In this document: positions 23,587-35,470 of the stretch, in pieces
Position numbering within the stretch: position 1 is the stretch's first letter
How the letters are laid out: every line of letters begins with the position of its first letter
Assembly (NCBI GenBank): GCA_008973525.1
Contig: WACJ01000115.1
Coordinates: forward strand, 558,001 to 622,000
Origin: Stenopsyche tienmushanensis
Taxonomy: Eukaryota > Arthropoda > Insecta > Trichoptera > Stenopsychidae
DNA length: 64,000 nt
Direction of reading: 5' to 3'
Notes under the pieces: model-generated
The model's database searches: none
Seen by the model: the letters and a program-made list of their open reading frames with translations, nothing else
Told to the model about the DNA's origin: nothing
Translations under genes and position numbers: made by a program

Positions 23587-25021
23587 AAAATAGTTCACCT
23601 AAAGACTGTATCGTATATGAACTTTGAGATTAAATAAAGTGCTTTAAATAAGTTCGCTAAAAAATATTCGCTAAATACTTTCCAATGTCTATATTTTTTA
23701 TTGAATTATAAAATAGAACTTTAGATTTAACAAATATCAGCATGAATTTCCATCTAAGCTATATATTTTAACAAGTATCCATTGATATGAAATTCCTCTT
23801 CTTTTACTTACTTAATTGAAAATATCTTCTGAAAATATCATATCTGGTAAAAAATATATAGCAAAAATATTATTTATTTCTTTTCTATCGAACTTGAAGA
23901 AACACCCAAAGTTTGTGCTTCTATACTCCCGAAAACAAAACAAAAAACGATTCTGATGGAGGCGAATGTGAAAGATTGACCCACTCTTTTATGTATTAAT
24001 TAAATCCTTCTTCACATAATTTGGCAAAAAAAAGGTCAGGATATAAATTATTATACGAACGCGAGTTGCCTTTTGACACTCAAATTACGATTTTCTTTTA
24101 ACCCCGGCATAAAGGAGTCCATTGCCCCGTTTGTTAAATTCTTGCATGCATTATTTTCTTTCTGTAACAAATTGAATTTTACCCTTTTCCTGCCAAGAAA
24201 TATGTCATTGACTTTAATGAAAGCATGACATTGCTACGAGGTCAACATTTTGGCTTCAAAACCAGAAACGAATAGTTTTATTTTATCTCACAAATCCATG
24301 ATTTCGAGAGATCGTTTATTCTACGTCAAACGAGCCAAAATTGTATGTGGGAGAAAAAAAACACAAATAAAATATTTTTGAATAAGATATCTTTTCATGC
24401 GAAAAATCATGTGGTTCTTGCCAAATAATCTATGAAACATCTTGGTTCAAACCATATATTCAAATAAATGTATTCAAACGTCTTTTATACATGAATCACA
24501 ATCCTTTTAAATCTTCCAATTTTAAGTTATTTGAAATTTTTGCTTTAATTTACAAGAAATAAATCGATTAACTGGTATTATTCTTCCAAGTTAATATTTA
24601 CATATTAGATGTACCGGTGGTTAATACACTATTTGAAGTACAGCATTTTGAATCCACTTTGTGATCGTAAGAGGTGAATTGTTTTATTTTAGTGCAATAA
24701 CAAATATTTTGAACATCAAGGGTAATAAAGTAAAGCCTCAATAACGATACATCAAATATTTTATGTTGTTTTTTAAGAGCGAAGTTGGAATGCAAACAAG
24801 AACTTAACCCTTTACGATCTTTAAAAAAAAATCCCGTAGGTCTCTAAATATTTGTAATATTTTACTAAAAAAAATCATCTATATTTTGTAACCATAATTC
24901 TTCGATAAAATACTTTATATGTTTACGGTGTTTTTGTTTAAGATGTTTTTATTTAATTTATTTACAAAATTTGTTCAAATTGGTCACATCTGCGTCATAT
25001 ACACGACCAACATCTTTTCCT
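23587..25021. other. AT-rich intergenic DNA
   Basis: No recognisable feature. The open frame 24598-24795 (-) is unassigned. Confidence 0.5.
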
Positions 25022-25444
25022 TATTTCAACTGTAGTTGTCTGAAATAGTATTTTTTTTTTCATTTTCGCAGAATCGACTATTATTTCTTCAATTAAGATT
25101 TCTTTTGTGGGCACCTGTGTTGTGTAAATTAATTCTTTTAGCAGTCCAATTCAGTAGCTTGCACTGTCTCCAGACCTGACACCACTGGATTTATTTGTCT
25201 GGTGACGTGCCCTATTCCGTGGCTCAAACGATCTCCAGATCTGACACCACTGGATTTATTTGCCTAAGGATGTGCTCTATTCTATGACTTGAACGATCTC
25301 CAGATCTGACACTACTGGAATTAATGGAAAGAATTAATTTACACGACAGAGGTGCCCAAATAAATTCTAATTGAAGAAATGAGCATCGAATTTGCAAAAA
25401 CGAAAGAAAAAATACTACTTCAGACAACTACAGTTGAAATATGA
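25022..25444 (+). repeat. inverted duplication of mariner-like transposase 3' coding sequence
   Basis: The two outer arms (about 25,022-25,140 and 25,326-25,444) are inverted copies of one another: both read TTTCAACTGTAGTTGTCTGA from the outside and TGTAAATTAATTCTTT at the inner edge. In forward translation the right arm reads ELIYTTEVPK and, after a stop, ILIEEM...TKEKILLQTTTVEI, resembling the C terminus of mariner-like transposases (VYxTEVPxxxxLxxxI). The centre holds three 65-bp units that each encode RSPDLTPLDLF or a decayed form, the block that normally precedes this C terminus. The left arm is therefore a flipped copy of coding DNA, not an ordinary terminal repeat. Confidence 0.7.
25157..25319 (+). 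repeat. 65-bp tandem triplication, third unit partial
   Basis: CTCCAGAYCTGACACCACTG recurs with starts spaced exactly 65 bp (CTGAC at 25,176, 25,241 and 25,306). The third copy breaks off after the conserved block. Since 65 is not a multiple of three, the reading frame shifts at every unit. Confidence 0.88.
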
Positions 25445-25567
25445 GAAACAGAGGTTCAAAAAAGTTCAAATCTATGAGAATGACATGAAATTCAGAACAT
25501 TCAGAAAAAATCAGACATGAGTTACTTTGAATATTGTTGACTTCGGTAACCGATGGGGTTTTAAACT

Positions 25568-25906
25568 GTGTACAGACTTTATGGAATATATAAATTAATT
25601 ATTTCGACATATCTTGATGATATTTTAAGTAAGCCCCCAGACCGTAGAGCTCCAAAGTTGCTCCCCGCTTCAGTAGACCCAAGCAGGAGAAAAAAGATTG
25701 TCGGGGGTGAGGACCCCAATTGCGATACTGCTGGAAAATCAGCGGAAAGAACTCGTCTTCCCGCCGTTAATATCGATCAACTCCGTCTTCTTCTTTCCTG
25801 CGTGCTCGCATTTCAAAAGACCATAAAAAAGTTGCTCTTATTCTCACGAATTGTTCCTGCGCAAATAGTAAAGCTTCATGCAGGGGTGATATTCATCTCA
25901 ATATAA
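25568..25906 (+). CDS. unassigned 112-codon open frame in a GC-richer island
   Basis: The longest open frame in this part of the window that is not a transposon fragment. The region 25,630-25,880 is distinctly GC-richer than its flanks. The product has a basic/proline-rich start (KPPDRRAPKLLPASVDPSRR), a hydrophilic middle and a hydrophobic end (LRLLLSCVLAFQ ... LLLFSRIV). No domain is recognised, and the ATG lies in AT-rich DNA outside the GC-richer part, so the true start, if any, is uncertain. It could be an exon, a retroelement untranslated region or chance. Confidence 0.2.
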   Translation: MYRLYGIYKLIISTYLDDILSKPPDRRAPKLLPASVDPSRRKKIVGGEDPNCDTAGKSAERTRLPAVNIDQLRLLLSCVLAFQKTIKKLLLFSRIVPAQIVKLHAGVIFISI

Positions 25907-26777
25907 TATTTCAATACCCCAAAAGGATAAGATCATAGAATAATAAGAAGTTCCAAGTTTTAGAATAATGAATCTATACTTTTGCATACATTTGCGATCT
26001 TCAAAAGCAAAAATAAAAAAATACAAAGCAAAACTCTATCTATATTCCTATTGACTTTAGCGAGCGAAATTTGCATTCGTGCTGTGTAGTTTGTCTGTAA
26101 TTTCGCTGAAATACGAAGAATACCACTAAAACAATACTGTTATTACGTATTGCACATATGCCTTATGTTTGTCGGCATTTGAATATAAACGATATTAACA
26201 TTTTATTTTGTAAAACGTAGAAATTTTATGTTGGCTATAACTTTCACGATGCATAAAAGATGGTTTCCTTGAATAAAATATTAACAATACATTATGTACG
26301 TTGGACGACGAGGATCCGTACCTAAGATACGTGACTTTATCGTGAACGATCGTGCCGTTCTAAATGTGTTATTAAATGAGTACATGTAAAATAATATAAA
26401 TTAAAAAGATATTTCAATTTATATATTCTTAGTACTTATTTTGTAATGTTGATGCTAAACATCTAATATGCTTATCATCAAGAAATGCAAATATATTCAA
26501 AAATTAAACATCAAAACACCATCGGCTAAATGTCATCAATGTAAAAAGCGATTTATTTAAATTTATGTCTATTGTAATGCATTGTAACCCGGATATTATT
26601 TTATTTTAATCCACCTATCTTGCATCAGGTTGTTTTCTTGGTCGTTACACGTCTCTTGAAACCATTTCAAGTCGGCCTTCGTTCATTTTTCATTCGTTGA
26701 CATCGTCGTATAACTTGCCTACTAGCATTTCAAATGCTAAACTATCTTTAGAGTAACACTAACTTTCGTTATTTCAC
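25907..26777. other. AT-rich intergenic DNA
   Basis: No recognisable feature. Confidence 0.5.
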
Positions 26778-27015
26778 TTAAGGGGGGTCATCTCATGTGA
26801 CTATTTAAAAATACTCTTAAAAAATTTTGCATAAATTAGATCCAAATATAATGTAAAATACAGCGTTCAACGAATCAAATTGGCTATACCACGATATCTT
26901 AAAATTTATCGAAAGATTTTTTTTTAATTTAAATAACTTATATAGTACTTATATAAATACTTTGCAAATTAAGATAATTTTGATTTATTAAGTTGTTATT
27001 TTTTTTCATGTTAAA
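26778..27015 (+). repeat. TTAA-initial repeat segment related to 18.5 kb
   Basis: Starts TTAAGGGGGGTCATCTCATG, like the ends at 21,293 and 21,780. Its last 60-70 bp (ACTTTGCAAATTAAGATAAT ... TTTTTTCATGTTAAAG) match 18,510-18,575 with a few mismatches. No matching right end was found, so the element limits are unknown. Confidence 0.5.
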
Positions 27016-27804
27016 GAATTCGTTCATGTTCAATCATCAATTGAGTTCATAGTATGTCAATTAGCACATATGATTTAGATCCTCGTGTAATCTTGAATTT
27101 ATGGACGGCAGACAAAGCCCATTTCCATCTTAATAACATCATCAACGATCAAAAAGATTATTTCAAGTATTAATATCAATTCTGTTAAGTATATATGAGC
27201 AGATTTTTTATTCATTTTGATGTGATATGCTGTTTCTGCACGAAGAATACAGGTACATATTTTTAACCATTTAAACGCTTGGGTCTTGCTACTAATTTGC
27301 TATGTTTCTTCATAGAAAAAAACAATTAATACTTAAAAAATATTATGCTGGGAAATATATTGGCGAATCCAAATAAAATAAATAAAATCAACAGAAGTCA
27401 CCAGGGCTGCCCATTGAATGATCCATACATGCCCATTGTATTTGTCAGAATGTCTTATAAAAAACTGTTCTTATTAGTATTTTTAGTAGATTGAAACAAT
27501 CCTAAATAATTGTGTATACGATATTAATAAAAAAAATATTAATTATGTGTTGTAACAAGTCTGTAAAAGAAATGCTCATAGCCCGTAAATGAACCTGCAA
27601 GAGAACTTAAAATATTCATGCATATAGTTTTAAACAATAAAATATACGAATCGAACCACTTTTTACACAATTTCTATCAACTCTAATATTGTTAATAGTT
27701 AAAAGGTTGAATAAATTATTTGTGCAGAACACACTATAAATGCAATTCAATTTTGAAAACTTTTTCATAGCTAATCTTGGAGAAGTCAAGGAGATCTAAA
27801 TTCA
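27016..27804. other. AT-rich intergenic DNA
   Basis: No recognisable feature. Confidence 0.5.
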
Positions 27805-28730
27805 TTAAGGCGTTTTCTCACTTTAGGCGCCTCAAAAATAGGCTATTTTCACGATTTTTTTTCGAGGATTTTTGCTAAAAATTATGAGATAAAATGGATC
27901 TTATGTAATAAACACATCTTTCAAGTATATGAAAAAATATTATTTTTATTTTTTTGAACGGTTATTATAATAAAACAGTAGCATCGAAAAACCCGTGTAG
28001 AAATGTTATGTTTGTGGCTTGTTGATGGTATCTCCGAGATGGGTAATTTGAAACAAAAAAATAAAACAGTTTTAGATTCAGTATATCAGTGGCTATAGCG
28101 CATATCATCAGATTTTTGATATTTGCGAAAATAACAAAATGGCGCAAGTTTTACGAAAAAGTATAAAAAAACGCGTTTTTTTTGCAGTTTTTTGTAAAAA
28201 AATTACTTAAAATCAAAATTTCAAAAATCTGATGATATGCGCTATAGCCATAACTATGAAGAATATGTCATTCAAATTTCATGACAATCGGCTGGATAGT
28301 TTCCGAAATTTCATCAACAAGCCACCGAAAAACCTTGTTTTGAGATAAACGCGTTTAAAGTTTTGATTGCAGAAAAATTGCCCAGACACAGCTGTTGAAA
28401 CACTCGTTGTTATTTTGGGTATTTCCTCCGAAGATCTTCATAAATCGGTTTCAAAACTTCGTGAACATCCTCAGCTAGAGCAGAAGGATGTTTAAAAGTT
28501 TCCATCTGATTGTTTTTTACCACTTTCTTGTACTTGCACTATGAGTCTGAACAATACGTATGCAGCCGGGTGCTCTCAGGTAGTCACCTAACGGTCGCCC
28601 AAAAATGTAGTTAAACTCGTCCGATCTTTATGAAATTTCGATATAACATTTTTGAAGATATGTACTTTCAAAATTTAAAATAAAATAAAAATCGATTTTT
28701 TTTAATTTGTAAAGTGAGAAGACGCCTTAA
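27805..28730. mobile_element. TTAA-flanked MITE, family 1
   Basis: Left end TTAAGGCGTTTTCTCACTTT, right end (reverse-complemented) TTAAGGCGTCTTCTCACTTT: one mismatch in 20 bp. A TTAA lies at each boundary (27,805-27,808 and 28,727-28,730), the target of piggyBac-type elements. Inside is an inverted pair of about 30 bp (GGCTATAGCGCATATCATCA and AGATTTTTGA at 28,092-28,121, complement at about 28,220-28,250). A GC-richer interior stretch at 28,375-28,620 gives no transposase reading. Probably non-autonomous. Confidence 0.85.
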
Positions 28731-28880
28731 GACAAAGCTACGTCTCTTTAAGAATTACAATAGAACTTATATTTTCGACATTCAATAATTGAATAATATC
28801 GTCGGAGTTGATATCCCTAATTTTTTTTCTTTGAGGCTATTTAAAAAAATCATGATGATTAGTTGTACCCTTTTCATTAT

Positions 28881-29480
28881 TTAAAGGAAGAAACCATATG
28901 ACATGGTTCGAAAAATTGATTCTTTTTATTTCAAAAATTATCAGTAAAACTATTTAAGAATATATTTTATAAGTTTCATAACAGAATTCCGATTTTATGA
29001 GCACTAAAGTGAATGCCAGTTCTTTGGAGTTCTATTTTTTTCAAATGCGTTTTTCTCGAAACCACTTTTTTTCAACTTTGGTACACTTTAGCTCAAAAAT
29101 TTATGAGCCAATTGTTTTAAAAATGTATATAAATATTATTTGTTTAATTTCAATTAAGATCAACCAAACTTTACAATAATATTATTGTTTAAAATAAGTT
29201 TTATTGCAAGAAAGGTGCAAAAAATAGTTTAAAAAGTCGTACTATTTTCTTTAAACTTAAGTAAATTTAGTTCGCTAATATGCCATGTAGTAAACTCTGA
29301 TGGCAACTTTCCACGAGAAGCATAACTCGATTATTCTGGCGGAAATAACTCAAAACAAATTTCAGATGTATTTCAAAATATGAATAAAATGTCATCTAAG
29401 TTTGAACAAATTCTAATTATTCATCCCCTATTAAAAAAAACAGTAAAAAATCAGCTTCCTTATGTGATTACCCTCCTTAA
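28881..29480. mobile_element. TTAA-flanked MITE, family 2, copy 1
   Basis: Left end TTAAAGGAAGAAACCATATG; right end, reverse-complemented, TTAAGGAGGGTAATCACATA. The ends are imperfect but alignable, and each carries TTAA. The body shares long stretches with 38,295-38,686 (TTCTTTGGAGTTCTATTTTT; AATTCTAATTATTC; AAAAAATCAGCTTCC before the right end), which confirms a repeated element. Confidence 0.75.
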
Positions 29481-30561
29481 AACAACATTTTGTCTGAAAC
29501 AATATCAAAAACAACCTAATAAATGTATCTTTCTTTCAATTAACTTAAACAAAATGAAATTCAATTGACATAACATAAACCATAAAATCAATTATATTAG
29601 TTATATACTCAACATAGTTTACAAAATCTATTTGATCAACTTATATCAATATACAAATATCGCAACTTCGCTTGCACGGCACCCCCGTCCTTATTATTTT
29701 CGCAATTTTCCCGCAAATTTTCCTGCAACGAAACATTGTATTTTTTTTTTTTTTGTTTTTTATTCTAAAATTTTAATTATAGTTATCTAATACCATTGTA
29801 ATTAAAATAAATCCCAGCCCACCTAACGTATGCCACTTTTATGAGTCCCCTGTGGTAGCGAAATCAGAAAGATACACGCAGTAAATAAGCAAAACAACAA
29901 ACGGATGATAAATAAAGAAAACCAAAAAGGAACACAAATGCTTCTTATTTAAGCGTTCAAGTGGAATTTTCCTTCAAATAAAGAACACGTGTACAAATCA
30001 TCCACAGTCTGGAAGATTCAATTAAATTTCACCCCAATGTTGTACTCCTTATTTATCAATCTGAGCAAAATAAATAATTGCTACGAAATCCGACGTCAAC
30101 AATACGTCCCTATTCAATTGTATATTGACCTTATTTTTTTATCTCTTTTCAAAATACGTATTATTTGTGACTTATTTAATATCCAATATTGAAAATAATC
30201 TAATTTAATTAATACATTTTTGCAGATTTTGGTGAAAACATACCTTTAAACGCCCTAAATAGATGTCAACTCGAGCGACACTATTTGTTAATTCATATTT
30301 AAAATAATAATAAATTACGTAAACATAATCAAATGCAAAAGATCTCGAATGGTTGATAAGCGAATTATCACCATCTGTATTATATAGAGATTATATGTAG
30401 AACCCAAAATGGTTGTCAAACTTTATTGCTTGACAGTTTTTGGGGACTATTTGCACTTAGATTGCTGCACTTTCAATTTGTTTTTTGTGCTCTTTCGGTG
30501 ACTATACTCATCAAGAATAAATTGACATTTTTAAAATTCAAATTTAACAACCCAATTTACA
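29481..30561. other. AT-rich intergenic DNA
   Basis: No recognisable feature. A T-run sits at about 29,740-29,760. The open frame 29989-30192 (+) is unassigned. Confidence 0.5.
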
Positions 30562-31105
30562 ATGGATCGATTTTTGGCGAGTGAAGAACTTATTGGAAAT
30601 TTAATGCTTTATCATTTTCTCAAACAAGAGACTGCAACGCGCGCCAATAAAAATATTTGTGATGTACTGGATGATATTTTAAGTGTTCGCAAATGTCAAA
30701 ATTAGTTCTAGAAATTTCGATCTGGACAAAAAGAGTTATTTTATCTGTTTGGTGGGATTGTTAGGGTATCATTAATTTTGGAGCACATAAACCTCGACAA
30801 ACAATAAATGCAATACTTTACTATGAATAATTAGACCGTTCAATGGTAAAAAATAGCGCAAAAAGAAAAAAAAAACAACCTTGGATGGAAGACAATTCGA
30901 CATCCTCCTTATTTTTCAGGCATTGCTACGTCGGATTTATGTATTTGTAGATATATGCAGCATTATTTGGGTGGGAAAAAAACGACGAGGTCAAAAATGG
31001 ACTTTTAGAATTTTTTCATACAAAGCCCGTGATTTTTTATGACAGAACTATTAAAATATTACCAGATAGGTGGAGAGAGGCTATATCTAACAATGAACAT
31101 CTTGT
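30562..31105 (+). pseudogene. mariner transposase relic with N and C termini
   Basis: Starts at an ATG and reads MDRFLASEELIGNLMLYHFL, then ATRANKNICDVLDDILSVRK and, after a shift, NFDLDKK-like remains: the N-terminal helix-turn-helix domain. Further on come SHKPRQTINAILYYEQLDR (family INAxLYxxQLxR), IYAALFGWEKN/MQHYLGGKK, and the terminal FFHTKPVIFYDRTIKILPDR with WREAISNNEHLVI, the classical mariner C terminus (FFxSKPxxFYxxGIxxLPxRWxxVI). The central catalytic HDN block is deleted. Several stops and frameshifts are present, and no TIRs were identified. Confidence 0.87.
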
Positions 31106-34100
31106 AATAATTGCCAAAAATAAAAATATCAGCATTCAAATCTTTCATTTGAAAATCGAAAATCTTTATGGGTACATCTTAAAAATGTCGTCAGGAATTG
31201 TACTAAATTAAAAAAATATATAATGAATCCCTATTTAATTTCAAAAATCTTGTGCGATATTCATGCAATCCATAATATTACCATGTTGAATGCCTGAAGC
31301 ACATATCTACAATGTTGTAATGAAATCAAAGCGCGTTCGCTTCCATATATTGAGGTTTCTCTAACTACCTCGACTACAGTAGTATGCTTGATTTCTCAAT
31401 TTGTTTGCTTTGCTTTGCTATTCGAACAACACTACAATATGAAGACGGTATATTACTACAGTAACAATATATTTGCAAATTAATAGAAATGGTAATTTAT
31501 CTCCCAGTATTAGTCGTATTTTTACCTAATATATACTTTATAGTAAAATGATCCATCAATACATATCATTTAGATGAATATTTATTAAGTCGATTTAAAA
31601 GAAGCTCAAATTAAATTTGGTTACACATGAACAAGCAATTTATCTCTACCTCAATTTAGTTTAAATGCTCCATTGGATTCCATTAAGGGATGAATTTAAT
31701 GACCCGAGCGCATTTGGTACATACATAACAATTCAATCAAAATGCCAGTGGTCTATTTATTTACTTTGTGTCCAAATTCTTCGACGTTAATTAACAATAG
31801 TAAACGTAAACTACTTCTCAATAATAAATACTTTGTAGATTTTAATTTAATTCCGATTTATACAATTATTCAGGTTTTCAAATTGTTGTAATATCCGCAA
31901 CGTTGAAATCTTAGTAGACTGTAAATTTCCTGATTTACATTGTATGAATACTAACTGAAGCAAATATTAACTTTGTAGAAATGGGTGCAAAATTTCGGTT
32001 GCAGCCTTTCATACTATCCAATCTATGAGCGAAATAATTTTAAGCGACACTTGAAAATGATATTAAAAAATGTATTTGTTGATTCAGCAAAACGGCCGTA
32101 TAATAAATTTTGAGTCAATATTTATTATCAGCTCGAAAAAAAAAGCACACAACGTTTCAGAGTCAGCTTTTGAACTTTAATTCAACTTCAACAATCTTAT
32201 ATCCATTTTTTATATGATGAAATATACTTTTTATCCAACAAAAAGTACTCTTGGCGTCCATTCGCCCAGCCGGTGTCCTGTAGCAACCCCCTGTTTTGTA
32301 CGGCTCCATCCCCATTCCAGATCGTCCGGGGTGCTTATTCAAAAACGTCGCTATGTGAAAACTCTGAATTCGAAAACTGCTGCAATCGAATTAATCAAGA
32401 GTGAAGATAAAGGGGGCTCTTATGTGTGAATATTACAACGGAGCTAAGAGAAAAATAAAGGGTTTGAATCGTGACGTCATTATTCGCCCTCGGTAAAGCT
32501 CATTGAAATTGAAATATCCGAATACATTTAAAGCTATTTATTACCTACGGTCGGATCGATTGAGGATTCAATTTTTTGTTGTTGCAAGAAGATACTTACT
32601 CTGAGTGGCTTTGGGACTGAAATCACTACCAGAGTCAACCAACAGATGCTTCTCAATTCAATACTCCCCAACAACTCTTATCGATTGGGTCCCTACACAA
32701 CTTATCTACTGAAATTTATTGCAGACCCCTTATTTCGAGAGCAAAAGAGTCAATTAGATAGCATTTGAAAATATACATTTTGCATAAAAACTAGATCAAA
32801 CGGAAATGTATGCTATTATCTTAACGTCAAATATCTTAACAACGAGATGAAGCACTTCTACTTATATCAAAAATTACTTTAGCATTTTGGACTTAACTTG
32901 GTTCTAATATACCATTATTTTAATTAACCCCTTTGAAAATTAATTCTGAAAGCCTATCCTATATAGCAATGGTGCAAAATTACATTGTTGAAAATATTTT
33001 CATACTTTTAGACAAAAAAACGATTGACAATTCTTCATAAATTAAAATCACCAGCACAAATAGTATACATTATGGAGGCATTACTCTCTTTAATTTCACT
33101 TTCTGCCTTGGCAGCCATATTACTGTGCGCAGTTCCCTACGTGAAATAAATCAACACACGTTTAATTTACGTATTCATAGCGTCAGGTTATATACGTTGC
33201 CGTTCTTGGGTAAACTGGACTTGTTAGGAATTGTTATGTAAAGCTGAAACATTTCGGAAGTAATTAAATGCCTCATGAGAGTATGAAACTTTGGAAACAG
33301 GAATACTGCAGGTACGGCCTTGGGTGAGGAAATATTTAAATACCCTCGTACGACCGGAAAATCTATATTGGAAGCAATTATGACCATTCTCAAAATTAGA
33401 ATATCCGCTAAACTGGTTTCAGTTCGCCAAAAGTTTTCACAATTCCGAACGATCATATAAAGATGATCCAGGCTCGGATAATCTGACTGAAACTTCATAA
33501 ATAACAGATTAGTCCAGAGCTTAGCTTAAATCTATTTTAAATTTATCTTTGTACAAAATTTAAATTTCACAATAAAAAGTTGATTTTCTGAAAACGATTT
33601 CGATCGATCAATTCTTAATTTAATAATAAATCAATCCTCTTTTATTGATATATTGATCATTATTATCTCGGTTGTAAAAAGGACATTTGCGCTTTACTTT
33701 TAATTTAACTCTTTCATTTAAAAAACGACATTCCTAACTGGACAATTTTATTACTTTTTTACACTTACACAACAAAATTTTACTCGGCCATTTAAACTGA
33801 AAACTCAAAAAACAGGTTCGATGCATGATTAGGAACTTTTAAAAAATTGACATGTTTAAAGATTCATAAAATCAAACTGAAAAAAAGTTTGCATGAATTT
33901 GCTTCATTTTCCTTGAAGATCGTTATCATTTTGGTGTTAATGGTATTTAATCAGTTCTACGCTTGCAGCACTGCGGCAACGGACGTGTCTTTTTTCTACT
34001 GTGGAAAAAACTCCTTTCTAAAGTAAAATATGGATGAAGAACAACGTAAATCCTGACATTTAAAGCCTTTTAAGCTCATAATTATGAACTGTTTATCTGA

Positions 34101-34490
34101 ATAGATTTCAGCTGGCGTCGAGTCGTACGAAACCTATATATAATATATAAATTTATATCTAAACATCATGCGATAGCTTTACATACTTCTTGCAGTATAT
34201 TAAGCCATAAATTATACTCAAATTTACATTTGTTATACATCCCAAATTCAAAATGTAATACAAATACATCATCGCCAATGGATATTTGCTTTTAAAATAT
34301 CTGGTAAAAATATTTTTTAACGTCGTTTTGTAAAGTGAAACTTGAATAGGACGTGGTAGGATAAATTCAGCTGAACGAGACGAAAAGTGAAACTACAAGC
34401 GGCAGTTGGGTAAAAAAGAGGGAGAATCGTTTCTTCTCCCTTCGTCTGCATTAACTTTTAATTAATAATTTCCACTGTGTATTAAGTGAA
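31106..34490. other. AT-rich intergenic DNA
   Basis: No recognised gene. The longest open frame is 33175-33498 (-, 107 codons, product ending ...NKSSLPKNGNVYNLTL), with no motif. 32214-32429 (+) is likewise unassigned. 32,250-32,340 is a small GC-richer patch. Confidence 0.4.
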
Positions 34491-34628
34491 ATGAAGAAAA
34501 AGACACAAAGAGTGCGAGCCTTTAGAGAACGGAAGAAAGCGAATAAAGTGCCAAGAAAAATGCCAACCAGTACCTCGGATAAAAGAAGAGCGTATTGGAC
34601 CAGGCAAAGGGCAAAATCTAAATTTTAA
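34491..34628 (+). CDS. small very basic ORF, possible transposon-protein fragment
   Basis: ATG to TAA, 45 codons, with about 20 lysine or arginine residues. It contains RVRAFRERKKANK and, 17 residues on, DKRRAYWTRQRAKSK, an internal echo of the RxxxxRxRxKxx pattern (compare RVRAFRERKK with RRAYWTRQRAK). Similar RERKK-type repeats with a TSAERxRxYRxRxK consensus occur in arthropod mobile-element and repeat proteins. This similarity is recalled, not searched. It sits alone in AT-rich DNA, with a small inverted repeat upstream (GGGAGAA ... TTCTCCC, about 34,420-34,442). Confidence 0.35.
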   Translation: MKKKTQRVRAFRERKKANKVPRKMPTSTSDKRRAYWTRQRAKSKF

Positions 34629-35264
34629 AAAACATCAATAAACAAAAAAAACAATGCATAAATCAACTTTTACTATGTACTCACACGATTTTTAAATAAG
34701 ACTAGGCTTACATGACTAAAATTACATCAGATAAGTACACATGATCGAGGAACGTACTAATTGTCAGTGTTTGGTGAAATTGAACAAAAAGGCTGCCAAT
34801 TTTCCAGTAAGACCAATTAAATTATATTAAATGCACTGGAAAACATCACATCTCCAAAAAATGCAATTAACAAATTCAGTTTCGATTAAATGTTGATTAT
34901 CAATAGTTTACATTAAGGGTGTAATTTAAAAAAATTGGATATTCGTATAGAGAAACACTTTTTTCGTCTGCTTATTTAGAGTGTTCATTTGTGCAGTTTT
35001 TGTCTGAAAAGCATGAACAATCATGACCGTGATTAGTATAACGTTTTTCTTTTCCTCAGACTCAATATCCTTTCAATCAAATCTTTTTTTAATTCAGTTA
35101 CGAATATGAAGAAGAAACTATGAATCTTCTGATATAGTTATTTCATAAATGAAAAACTATAATATAGCAAATTCTAGATGCATTATACAATATAGTTGAA
35201 GAGTATCTTTCATCAGAACATTAAATTTGGAGGGAATGTGCTAACATTTCCTATATTTTATTCA
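34629..35264. other. AT-rich intergenic DNA
   Basis: No recognisable feature. Confidence 0.5.
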
Positions 35265-35470
35265 GTGTAATTTTTGCTTTATTGGGTGCGCATTATCATG
35301 AAGCAGAATTATCTTCTTTTCGTTAAACAAATACGGACATTTTCCTTTTTTTATGCAACCCTTCTAATTGTCACCAATAAACTTGTGCAATGATCGTTTC
35401 TTCCGTTTTCATCAATCCATAATGAATTATTCCCAACCTAATAACCCAATGATATATAATACCGCACAAT
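35265..35470 (-). pseudogene. mariner transposase relic, catalytic centre only
   Basis: Reverse reading gives RLGIIHYGLMKTEETIIAQV followed by YW-QLEGLHKKRKMS (family GIIHYELLxxxxTIxAxxYxxQL), then in another frame EKKIILLHDNAHPIKQK, the block with the second catalytic aspartate. Only about 70 codons are preserved, with stops and frameshifts, and the flanks do not continue the protein. Confidence 0.75.

Noticed and set aside
25022..25444. Ordinary MITE with 120-bp TIRs
   Set aside because: The arms translate as transposase C terminus on one side only in the sense direction, and no target duplication was seen outside them.
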